Source: UBA1757 sp045627385 (GTDB lineage: Bacteria > Bacteroidota > Bacteroidia > Bacteroidales > UBA1402). From it: DNA of 46,249 nt. The stretch spans positions 1 through 46,249 of the forward strand of contig JAZQNO010000014.1 in assembly GCA_045627385.1 (NCBI GenBank). The letters are read 5' to 3'. The notes beneath the pieces are model-generated. The model had not been told where the DNA came from. It saw nothing but the letters and a program-made list of their open reading frames with translations, and did no database searches. Shown here one piece after another: positions 25,799 to 33,733 of the stretch; position 1 is the stretch's first letter, and each line of letters begins with the position of its first letter. A program made the position numbers and the translations under genes.

Positions 25799-25812
25799 TC
25801 TAGGTATTTTTG
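25782..25812 (+). promoter_or_regulatory. Promoter of the thr run
   Basis: TTG (25782-25784) is followed after 20 bases by TATTTTTG (25805-25812). Only 18 bases separate it from ATG 25831, which leaves no room for a leader-peptide attenuator. Confidence 0.65.
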
Positions 25813-25830
25813 CACAAAATATGCCCTTAT

Positions 25831-28266
25831 ATGAAAGTCTACAAGTTCGGTGGCAGTTCCGTAGGATCGAAACAGGGATTGCTGAACATCAAGCAGGTTG
25901 TCGAGCAGGAGTCTGAAAGGCCCCTGGCAGTTGTGGTTTCCGCCATCGGCGGAATGACGGATCTGCTCATCCGAACTACCCGGCAGGCCGCTTCAGGCGA
26001 CACGGAATACGTCAACAATCTGCCTCTGATGAAGCAGATGCACCATTCGCTCATCGAGAGCGTTTTCCCAAAGTCGCAGCAGGCCGAAATCTGCGAGATG
26101 GTCAACCGTCACATCGACGAACTCTCCAACATTTATAAAGGCGTGTTCCTCTTGCAGGACGTCACGCCCAAGTCGGAAGCGGTCATCGTGAGCTATGGAG
26201 AGCGCATTTCCTCCATCATGGTGTCGAAACTCTTGCATGCCGAGCACACCGATTCGCGCCGTTTCATCAAAACCGACAACAAGTTCGGAAAGAATGTGGT
26301 CAATTTCGAAGAGACTTCGCGCGCGCTCAAGGCCTGTTTGCCTCAGTTGCCCGAACTGCTCGTGGTCGGCGGATTCATCTCTTCCGACGCCCTGACGGGC
26401 GAGACTACCAACATCGGCCGCGGCGGCAGTGATTACACGGCTGCCATTCTGGCGGCCGAATTCCGCGCTTCCGTCCTGGAAATCTGGACCGACGTGGACG
26501 GCTTCATGACCGCCGACCCCCGCGTCATCAACAATGCCTACGTCATCGACCGCCTGAGTTTCGTGGAGGCTATGGAGCTCTGCAACTTCGGTGCCAAGGT
26601 CATTTATCCGCCTACGATTTATCCGGTCTACAAAGCCAATATCCCCATCCGCATCAAGAACACCTTCAATCCCACTGCCGCAGGCACCTTCATCTCGAGG
26701 GAGCGTGTGGAAATTCCCGGCAAGACCATCAAAGGCATCTCGAGCATCAGCGACACGAGCCTCATCACGGTCCAAGGAATGGGCATGGTCGGCGTCATCG
26801 GTGTCAACTACCGCATTTTCCGCGCTTTGGCCAACGCCGGCATCAGTGTGTTCATGGTGTCGCAGGCTTCTTCTGAAAACACCACCTCCATCGGTGTGCG
26901 TCAGGAAGATTCGGACGAAACGGTCCGTCTGCTGCGTGAGGAGTTCCGCCACGAAATCGACCGCGGCGAAATCAACGGCGTTATTGCCGAAACGGGCCTG
27001 GCTACGGTGGCCGTGGTCGGTGAGGGCATGAAGCGCGCCACCGGTACGGCCGGCAAACTGTTCTCCACGCTGGGTTGCAACGGCATCAACATCATTTCCT
27101 GCGCACAGGGCGCTTCCGAGACCAACATTTCCTTCGTCATCCGCCATCAGCAGTTGCGCAAGTGTCTGAATGTCATCCACGATTCCTTCTTTCTGAGCGA
27201 GTACAAGGTGCTCAACATCTTCTTGGCCGGCATCGGCACGGTGGGCGGTCATCTGCTGGAACAGATTCGTCTTCAACAGCCCAAACTGATGAAGGAGAAT
27301 GCCTTGAAACTCAATGTGGTGGGCATTGCCAATTCGAAGAAGGCGCTTTTCTCGCGAGACGGTCTCGACCTGGAGAATTTCCGAAACGACCTCAACGAGA
27401 AGGGCATTCCCGTTTCGCCGGAAACGCTGCGCGACGAAATCATCGCGATGAACATCTTCAATCCGGTCTTTGTGGACTGTACGGCCAGCGAACAGGTGGC
27501 TTCCATCTACGCCGACCTGTTGTCGAGCAACATATCCGTGGTCGCCGCCAATAAAGTGGCCGCCAGCTCTTCCTATGACAATTACGCCCGTCTGAAGGAA
27601 ATCTCGCGTCGCAAAGGCGTGAAGTTCCTTTTCGAAACCAATGTGGGCGCCGGTCTGCCCATCATCAACACGATGAACAGCCTGACTTCGACCGGCGACC
27701 GCATCCTGAAGATGGAGGCCGTGCTGTCGGGAACGCTCAATTTCATCTTCAACACGCTCAGCGCCGACATCCCGCTCAGCCAGACCATCCGCATGGCGCA
27801 GGAAGCCGGATTTGCCGAGCCCGACCCGCGTATCGACCTCAGCGGCAAAGATGTCATCCGCAAACTGGTCATTCTGGCCCGCGAGGCCGGTTATCGGGTG
27901 GAACAGGAGCAGGTCGAGAAGCATCTGTTCATCCCGGACGACTATTTCGAAGGCTCGCTCGAAGATTTCTGGAAGCGCATTCCGCAGTTGGACGCCGATT
28001 TCGAACAGCGCCGCAGCGTGTTGGAAAAGCAACACAAGAAGTGGCGCTTCGTGGCCTGTATGGAAAACGGAGCCTGCAGGGTCGGCCTTCGGGAGGTGGA
28101 CCAGATGCATCCTTTCTACGACCTCGAAGGCAGCAACAACATCATTCTCATTCAGACGGAACGCTATTTCAACGATCCCATGGTCATCAAGGGATACGGT
28201 GCAGGCGCTTCCGTGACCGCCGCAGGCGTTTTCGGCGACATCATTTCGATTGCCAATATCAGATAA
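25831..28266 (+). CDS. thrA: Bifunctional aspartate kinase/homoserine dehydrogenase I
   Basis: An 811-residue fusion that catalyses the first and third steps from aspartate to threonine. KFGGSS (5-10) opens the kinase; two ACT regulatory domains lie at about 300-455 (ISSISDTSLITVQG, then TGLATVAVVGEGM), and the homoserine dehydrogenase starts at about 460 with GIGTVGG (467-473). VVAANKVAAS and LSGTLNFIF belong to the dehydrogenase. Threonine feedback is family knowledge. It heads a run of eight plus-strand genes; the next gene starts 1 base after its stop. Confidence 0.93.
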   Translation: MKVYKFGGSSVGSKQGLLNIKQVVEQESERPLAVVVSAIGGMTDLLIRTTRQAASGDTEYVNNLPLMKQMHHSLIESVFPKSQQAEICEMVNRHIDELSNIYKGVFLLQDVTPKSEAVIVSYGERISSIMVSKLLHAEHTDSRRFIKTDNKFGKNVVNFEETSRALKACLPQLPELLVVGGFISSDALTGETTNIGRGGSDYTAAILAAEFRASVLEIWTDVDGFMTADPRVINNAYVIDRLSFVEAMELCNFGAKVIYPPTIYPVYKANIPIRIKNTFNPTAAGTFISRERVEIPGKTIKGISSISDTSLITVQGMGMVGVIGVNYRIFRALANAGISVFMVSQASSENTTSIGVRQEDSDETVRLLREEFRHEIDRGEINGVIAETGLATVAVVGEGMKRATGTAGKLFSTLGCNGINIISCAQGASETNISFVIRHQQLRKCLNVIHDSFFLSEYKVLNIFLAGIGTVGGHLLEQIRLQQPKLMKENALKLNVVGIANSKKALFSRDGLDLENFRNDLNEKGIPVSPETLRDEIIAMNIFNPVFVDCTASEQVASIYADLLSSNISVVAANKVAASSSYDNYARLKEISRRKGVKFLFETNVGAGLPIINTMNSLTSTGDRILKMEAVLSGTLNFIFNTLSADIPLSQTIRMAQEAGFAEPDPRIDLSGKDVIRKLVILAREAGYRVEQEQVEKHLFIPDDYFEGSLEDFWKRIPQLDADFEQRRSVLEKQHKKWRFVACMENGACRVGLREVDQMHPFYDLEGSNNIILIQTERYFNDPMVIKGYGAGASVTAAGVFGDIISIANIR

Positions 28267-28267
28267 T

Positions 28268-29491
28268 ATGAAGTACATCATTGTGTTGGGTGACGGTATG
28301 GCCGATGAGCCCGTCGAAGCCTTGGAGGGTTTGACTCCGATGCAGGCGGCGCATACCCCTGTGATGGATTTTCTGGCCCGCGAGGGCCGCTGCGGACGGC
28401 TCGACACCGTGCCTGCGGGTTTTGTCCCCGGCAGTGAGATTGCCAATATGAGCCTGTTGGGCTACGATGTGGAAAAACAGTTCGAGGGCCGCGGTTCGCT
28501 CGAGGCCGCCAGCATGGGCGTCGCCATTCCCGAGGGGTATATGGCTGCCCGATGCAATCTGATTTGCGTGACTCCGGACGGCCGCATCAAGAACCATTCG
28601 GCCGGACATATCAGCAATGGGGAAGCGGCGCAATTGGTCGATTTCCTGAATGAACGCCTTTCGGACGAGGTTTTCCGATTCTATACAGGCATCTCCTACC
28701 GCCATCTGCTGTTGATGAAAGGCGGCGACAAACGGCTGCTGTGCACGCCTCCCCACGATGTGCCCGGCACCCCCTGCCGGGATGTCATGGTGAAAGCGCT
28801 TGTACCTGAAGCTCAGGCCAGCGCCGATGCCATCAACCGGCTCATCCTGCGTTCGCAGGAACTTTTGCCCACCCATCCGGTCAATCTGAAAAGACAGGCC
28901 GAGGGCAAGGACATGGCCAATTCCATCTGGCCCTGGTCGCCCGGTTACCGGCCCAGTATGAAACCGATGACGGAACTTTATCCCATCCGCAGCGGTTCGG
29001 TCATTTCAGCTGTCGACCTAATCAAGGGCATCGGCGTGTATGCCGGGCTGGAAAGCATCGAAGTGCCGGGTGCCACCGGTCTTTCCGACACCAATTACGA
29101 AGGCAAGGCGGAGGCTGCCATTGAGCAGCTTCGCCGCAAGGATTTCGTCTTTCTGCACGTGGAGGCTTCCGATGAGGCCGGACACGAAGGCGATGTGGAT
29201 TTGAAAGTGAAGACCATTGAATATCTCGACCACCGGCTGCTGGAACCTATTTTCAAGGAAGTCAGTGCCTGGGAGGAGGATGTGACGATTGCCGTCCTGC
29301 CCGACCATCCCACTTTCTGCCGGACGCGGACCCATGTGGCGGCTCCCGTGCCGTTCCTCATCTGGCGCAGCCATCCGTCTGAAGGCTGGGTTCCCGACGG
29401 CGTGCAGACTTTCGACGAGCAGTCGGTCGGGGAGGGTTCCTTCGGTCTGCTCCACAAAGACGAATTCATCAAAGCGATTTTCTCCATCTGA
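28268..29491 (+). CDS. ApgM-like protein, putative homoserine kinase (ThrB2) or phosphoglycerate mutase
   Basis: A 407-residue member of the alkaline-phosphatase superfamily, branch of archaeal-type cofactor-independent phosphoglycerate mutase. D9 in LGDGMADEP, S56 in FVPGSEIAN (the usual phosphorylated serine), D302/H306 in SDEAGH and D346/H347 in LPDHPT are the metal and catalytic positions. The usual PGSD is PGSE here. It lies between thrA and thrC, one base after the former and 14 bases before the latter, where thrB belongs, and no other homoserine kinase is in the window. Homologues in some bacteria are reported to act as an alternative homoserine kinase; applying that here is an inference from context. 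Confidence 0.8.
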   Translation: MKYIIVLGDGMADEPVEALEGLTPMQAAHTPVMDFLAREGRCGRLDTVPAGFVPGSEIANMSLLGYDVEKQFEGRGSLEAASMGVAIPEGYMAARCNLICVTPDGRIKNHSAGHISNGEAAQLVDFLNERLSDEVFRFYTGISYRHLLLMKGGDKRLLCTPPHDVPGTPCRDVMVKALVPEAQASADAINRLILRSQELLPTHPVNLKRQAEGKDMANSIWPWSPGYRPSMKPMTELYPIRSGSVISAVDLIKGIGVYAGLESIEVPGATGLSDTNYEGKAEAAIEQLRRKDFVFLHVEASDEAGHEGDVDLKVKTIEYLDHRLLEPIFKEVSAWEEDVTIAVLPDHPTFCRTRTHVAAPVPFLIWRSHPSEGWVPDGVQTFDEQSVGEGSFGLLHKDEFIKAIFSI

Positions 29492-29505
29492 TTTTTTCTG
29501 TTCTT

Positions 29506-30810
29506 ATGAAATACTATTCAACCAACCGTCAGTCTCCCGAGGTCAGTCTGGAAGAAGCTGTTGTCAAAGGGCTTGCTCCCGACCGCGGACTCTATATGCC
29601 GGAACGCATCCAGATGCTGCCGGCTGATTTTTTCGACCGCATCCAGGAAATGGATTTCCATCGGATTGCCTGCCGTGTGGCCGAATCTTTCTTCGGCGAG
29701 GATGTCGACAAGGACACTCTCGATGCCATCGTCTGCGATACGCTCAGTTTCGATACGCCTCTGGTGAAAGTCTCGGACAATATCTACAGCCTGGAACTTT
29801 TCCACGGGCCCACGTTGGCCTTCAAGGATGTCGGCGCCCGCTTCATGGCCCGTCTGCTTTCCTATTTCAACGCCCGCCGCGGCAATACCCGCGAGGTCAA
29901 CGTGCTGGTGGCCACTTCGGGCGATACCGGCAGCGCCGTGGCCAACGGATTCCTCGGGGTGGAGGGCATCCACGTGTACGTGCTCTACCCGAAGGAAAAA
30001 GTCAGTCCCATTCAGGAGTGCCAGTTCACGACGCTCGGACGCAACATCACCGCGCTCGAAATCGACGGCACCTTCGACGATTGCCAGCGTCTGGTCAAAT
30101 CGGCTTTCCTCGATGCCGACCTCAACGCCCACATGCAGCTGACATCGGCCAACAGCATCAACGTGGCCCGTTTCCTGCCGCAGGCTTTCTACTATTTCAA
30201 CGCCTATGCTCAGCTCAAACGGCTGGGAATCGACAAAGAGATTGTCTGCTGTGTGCCGAGCGGCAATTTCGGCAACATCACGGCCGGTTTCTTCGCTCAC
30301 CGTATGGGACTGCCCGTCAAGCGCTTCATCGCCGCCAACAACAGCAACGACATTTTCTATCAGTATCTTCAGACCGGAAAGTACAGCCCGCGCGCTTCGG
30401 TGGCCACCCTGGCCAACGCGATGGATGTGGGCGATCCATCAAACTTCGCCCGTGTGCTCGACCTGTACGGCCATTCGCACGAGGCCATCACGGCGCTTAT
30501 CAGCGGTGCCACCTACAGTGATGACCAGATTCGTGAGACTTTGCGGGAGACCTGGCAGCAGACCGGCTATCTGCTCGATCCTCACGGTACCTGCGGCTAC
30601 AGAGCCTTGAAGGAGGGTCTGCAGAAGGGTGAGACGGGATTTTTCCTGGAAACGGCCCATCCGGCCAAGTTCAAACAGAATGTCGATGCCATCATCGGTT
30701 CGGAAGTGGCCATTCCGGAACGTCTGCAGGCCTTTATGAAGGGTACGAAGCAGTCGGTTTCCCTGAGTTGCGGATTCGATTCGTTCAAATCTTACTTGCT
30801 AACCAGATAG
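29506..30810 (+). CDS. thrC: Threonine synthase
   Basis: A 434-residue PLP enzyme turning O-phosphohomoserine into threonine. STNRQSPEVSLEEAV opens the family N-terminus, FHGPTLAFKDVGARF places the PLP lysine at K107, and ATSGDTGSAVANGF binds the cofactor phosphate. Length and motifs match the long ThrC type. Spacing of 14 and 6 bases to its neighbours supports cotranscription. Confidence 0.93.
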   Translation: MKYYSTNRQSPEVSLEEAVVKGLAPDRGLYMPERIQMLPADFFDRIQEMDFHRIACRVAESFFGEDVDKDTLDAIVCDTLSFDTPLVKVSDNIYSLELFHGPTLAFKDVGARFMARLLSYFNARRGNTREVNVLVATSGDTGSAVANGFLGVEGIHVYVLYPKEKVSPIQECQFTTLGRNITALEIDGTFDDCQRLVKSAFLDADLNAHMQLTSANSINVARFLPQAFYYFNAYAQLKRLGIDKEIVCCVPSGNFGNITAGFFAHRMGLPVKRFIAANNSNDIFYQYLQTGKYSPRASVATLANAMDVGDPSNFARVLDLYGHSHEAITALISGATYSDDQIRETLRETWQQTGYLLDPHGTCGYRALKEGLQKGETGFFLETAHPAKFKQNVDAIIGSEVAIPERLQAFMKGTKQSVSLSCGFDSFKSYLLTR

Positions 30811-30816
30811 AGGAAA

Positions 30817-31716
30817 ATGAAGTATTGTTTTGTCACCAACGGACGTCCCGGCCGCGAATACATCGCCGAGGATGTCCAAAAGCAGATCGACAGGCTGGAA
30901 CAGCCTCTCGAGTATGAGATTTACCGTACTCAGTGCGCACAGGATGCCACTGCCTACGTTGCCGAATACTGCAGGAAAAACCCCGACGAAGAGACTTGCT
31001 TCGTGGCCTGCGGCGGTGACGGAACCATCAATGAAGTCGCCAGTGCGCTGGTCGGTCAGACCGGCAAGTGTTTCGCATCCATGGTCTATGGCAGCGGCAA
31101 CGATTTCGTCAAGTATTATGCGGGCCGCAATTTCCAGTCGGTCAAGGCTCTGGTCGAAGGTGAGGCTCCCGCCGCCATCGACATTCTCAAAGTGAATGAC
31201 CGCTACTCGGTCAATGTATGCAATTTCGGTTTCGACTCCATTGTGGCAAGTGTCGCCAACAGGCGTTCGGCCCGCGGACAGCGCGCTCCCTACCGTTGGG
31301 GAGTGGCCACGGCCATCTTATGCGGCCGTTTCAACCGCATCAATGTGGTGGCCGACGGCGAACGGCTGTCGCGCCGCCGCATGCTGCTCTGCACCCTGGC
31401 CAACAACCATTATGTGGGCGGCGAATTCTTCTGCGCGCCCCGAGCCAAGAACGATGACGGACTGATAGATGTCTGTCTGGTCCACACGATGCCTCTTCTG
31501 TGTTTTCTGGGGCTGCTCCCCGTTTACACGAGGGGCGAGCATCTGGACAATCCCAAAATGGCCCGCCGGCTGGCCTGGCGTCAGGTCCGCCACGTGGAAG
31601 TGAGCAGTCCGAAGGTAATCGAACTCTGCCTGGATGGCGAGATGTATCCCGGAACGAGTTTCAGGATTGACGTTCTGCCCGGGGCTGTCCGTTTCAAGGC
31701 TCCCGCAATGGCCTGA
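30817..31716 (+). CDS. Diacylglycerol/lipid kinase family protein
   Basis: A 299-residue soluble kinase of the DAGK_cat (YegS/DgkB) fold. GGDGTINEV (66-74) binds nucleotide phosphate and YGSGNDFVKY (91-100) follows, both family signatures. The C-terminal half forms the beta-rich domain with LCLDGEMYPG near residue 270. The lipid substrate is unknown (diacylglycerol, or sphingoid bases in some Bacteroidota). The plsC-like gene follows after 5 bases, so a shared role in membrane lipid metabolism is likely. Confidence 0.85.
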   Translation: MKYCFVTNGRPGREYIAEDVQKQIDRLEQPLEYEIYRTQCAQDATAYVAEYCRKNPDEETCFVACGGDGTINEVASALVGQTGKCFASMVYGSGNDFVKYYAGRNFQSVKALVEGEAPAAIDILKVNDRYSVNVCNFGFDSIVASVANRRSARGQRAPYRWGVATAILCGRFNRINVVADGERLSRRRMLLCTLANNHYVGGEFFCAPRAKNDDGLIDVCLVHTMPLLCFLGLLPVYTRGEHLDNPKMARRLAWRQVRHVEVSSPKVIELCLDGEMYPGTSFRIDVLPGAVRFKAPAMA

Positions 31717-31721
31717 ACCAT

Positions 31722-32519
31722 ATGCTTCACTACGCTTTTCTTGTTTTGAGTGTTGCCTCGGCCGTCTGGGGTTCGCTGCAGCTGATGACCCACTGGTGGC
31801 AGCTGTGGATTCCGGCGGGCTTGTATTTGCTTACCTATCTCTCTCTGATGGTGGCCTTTACGCTGCTTTCGATAGTGTTCTCATTCACTTTCAACCGTCG
31901 GAAGACCGTACATCCCTACCGTCCTTTTGTGCACCACATGATGTGTGGGACCATCGAGGCTATCTGCATGTGGTGCCGGGTGAAAATCCGCTTCGAGAAC
32001 CGCAAGCTGATACCGCAGGGTCCGTCTCTGGTGGTCTCCAACCATGTGTCGCGCTTCGATCCGATGATTACGTTCATGGAGCTTTGGAACCGCCGTATGA
32101 CTTTTGTGTCGAAACCGGAGAATTTCAAGATTCCGGTGGCCGGCCATTACATGGCACGCAACAATTTCATCGCCATTGACCGTCACAACAACCGACGGGC
32201 CAAGGATTCGGTGGAACGTGCCGTCGAGATGATACGCGATGAGGACTACACGGTGGGCATTTATCCCGAGGGAACGCGCAACCATGAGCAGAAACTGCTG
32301 CCTTTCAAACCTGGCAGTTTCAAGATAGCCGTTGAGACCGGTGTACCGGTTGTGGTGATGTCGGTCAAGGGGACCGATCAGATCCAGAAGCGCGCACCTT
32401 GGCGCAGGACGAAAGTGCTCTTCAGAGTGCTGGACGTGCTTCAGCCCTCTGATTTCGAAAATACGATTGCTCTGGCGGAACGGGCTTCGCAAATCATTTC
32501 CGCCGATTTGTTCACTTGA
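31722..32519 (+). CDS. plsC: 1-acyl-sn-glycerol-3-phosphate acyltransferase family protein
   Basis: A 265-residue membrane-bound acyltransferase. Two hydrophobic helices (about residues 4-20 and 30-56) precede the LPLAT domain. NHVSRFDP holds the catalytic H108-x4-D113, and YPEGTRN (181-187) binds the glycerol phosphate. It makes phosphatidic acid by family knowledge. Its stop is followed by the porin ATG after 20 bases. Confidence 0.85.
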   Translation: MLHYAFLVLSVASAVWGSLQLMTHWWQLWIPAGLYLLTYLSLMVAFTLLSIVFSFTFNRRKTVHPYRPFVHHMMCGTIEAICMWCRVKIRFENRKLIPQGPSLVVSNHVSRFDPMITFMELWNRRMTFVSKPENFKIPVAGHYMARNNFIAIDRHNNRRAKDSVERAVEMIRDEDYTVGIYPEGTRNHEQKLLPFKPGSFKIAVETGVPVVVMSVKGTDQIQKRAPWRRTKVLFRVLDVLQPSDFENTIALAERASQIISADLFT

Positions 32520-32539
32520 GGACTGAAGATGTCGTTCCG

Positions 32540-33724
32540 ATGAAGATTCCGATGAATTTGCTGCCGCTGGCTTTTTTGCCAAAACGATGGCTGGGTGTCT
32601 GCCTGGTGCTGGGCATCTGTCTGTCGACGGCAGCGGCTGTATACGCCCGGACGGATTCGGCTTCGAAACCTCTTTTGTCGATTGATTTCTCCTATTTGAC
32701 AGATGTCGCCTATGGCATTTCTACCCATAGAACCGGCTGGGACGATCTGCTCAATGCGCAGGTGGCATTTGCCATCGCCGATGAAACCCGGCTCGTCTGG
32801 GCAGGCAGCATGCATCAGCATAAGGTATGGCCGGCGTCAGAGGCCGCTCATTTGGGTGTGGTCGATGACCGTCAGTGCTATTCCAACTTCCTCGCAGCGT
32901 ACGATACGGATTGGGGACGCATCTATACGATGACTCTCGGGCTTTCTCAAACCTTCGACCGATGGCGACTTTTCCTCGGTTGCAATCACATCAACGACGA
33001 TATTTTCGATACTCCCTATTCGGCCTTCTTCACCGCTTCCAGCAATGGCATATTTCCTGTGGTCGGAGACAATTTCGGCATCGGAAATTATCCGAATTCG
33101 GCTTTCTGCTTTCAGGCAGATTGGCAGTCCGACCGGCATTTCGGCGTCTTTGCCACTCTGTCGAGAAACTGTGCCGCAGACAGACTGGAGGATTTCATCA
33201 ACTTCGATTTCAGACGGAAAGGCATTGTCGGCCTGGCGGAATTCCGCTGGGTGGCAGACCCTGAAGACGAATGGGCCGGCTCATGGCACTTAGGCGGCAT
33301 CGGCCATCTTCTGGAACCCGAAGAATGGACCGCCGAGTGGCAGAGTCTCGGAGTCGAGGCCCCGCAAGCCGCTGTGTTTGCCTATGGCGAACAGCCTGTC
33401 TGGCATTCGGCGAACGAACGTCACATGGCTGGCCTTCTGTTGCAGGTCGGCACCGCGCTTTCGAGCCGGACCGGTTTGAAAAGCGGCCTTTGTCAGCAAT
33501 ACTGGGGGGCGGGGCTTTACGGACAGAGCCAAGTCTCGGAACGCTTGCATGAATACGGACTGGTGCTGAACCGCGCCCGCTACTTCGACGGTCAGGAATG
33601 GGATCTGGAATTTTCGTATGCCGTACCTGTGATTGACCACCTTTGCATTCACCCTTCTTTCCATCTGATCCGTACCGACGGACAGTGGAATCCGGTCGCC
33701 CTTCTCCGTTTTTGTATAGAATAA
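32540..33724 (+). CDS. OprB-like outer-membrane porin
   Basis: A 394-residue protein with a signal peptide (charged KRW, then LGVCLVLGICLSTAAAVYA). The rest is rich in alternating, aromatic beta-strands and ends in a strand with terminal LLRFCIE. NHINDDIFDTPYSAFFTASS and the later FAEFRW-like strand (GLAEFRWVAD) resemble carbohydrate-selective OprB porins. The TTG at 32516 overlaps the plsC stop; ATG 32540 is preferred. It sits 9 bases before feoAB, so a link to iron uptake is possible but unproven. Confidence 0.6.
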   Translation: MKIPMNLLPLAFLPKRWLGVCLVLGICLSTAAAVYARTDSASKPLLSIDFSYLTDVAYGISTHRTGWDDLLNAQVAFAIADETRLVWAGSMHQHKVWPASEAAHLGVVDDRQCYSNFLAAYDTDWGRIYTMTLGLSQTFDRWRLFLGCNHINDDIFDTPYSAFFTASSNGIFPVVGDNFGIGNYPNSAFCFQADWQSDRHFGVFATLSRNCAADRLEDFINFDFRRKGIVGLAEFRWVADPEDEWAGSWHLGGIGHLLEPEEWTAEWQSLGVEAPQAAVFAYGEQPVWHSANERHMAGLLLQVGTALSSRTGLKSGLCQQYWGAGLYGQSQVSERLHEYGLVLNRARYFDGQEWDLEFSYAVPVIDHLCIHPSFHLIRTDGQWNPVALLRFCIE

Positions 33725-33733
33725 AACAATCAT

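Noticed and set aside
25813..25830. Threonine attenuator or riboswitch ahead of thrA.
   Set aside because: Only 18 bases separate the -7 box from the ATG.
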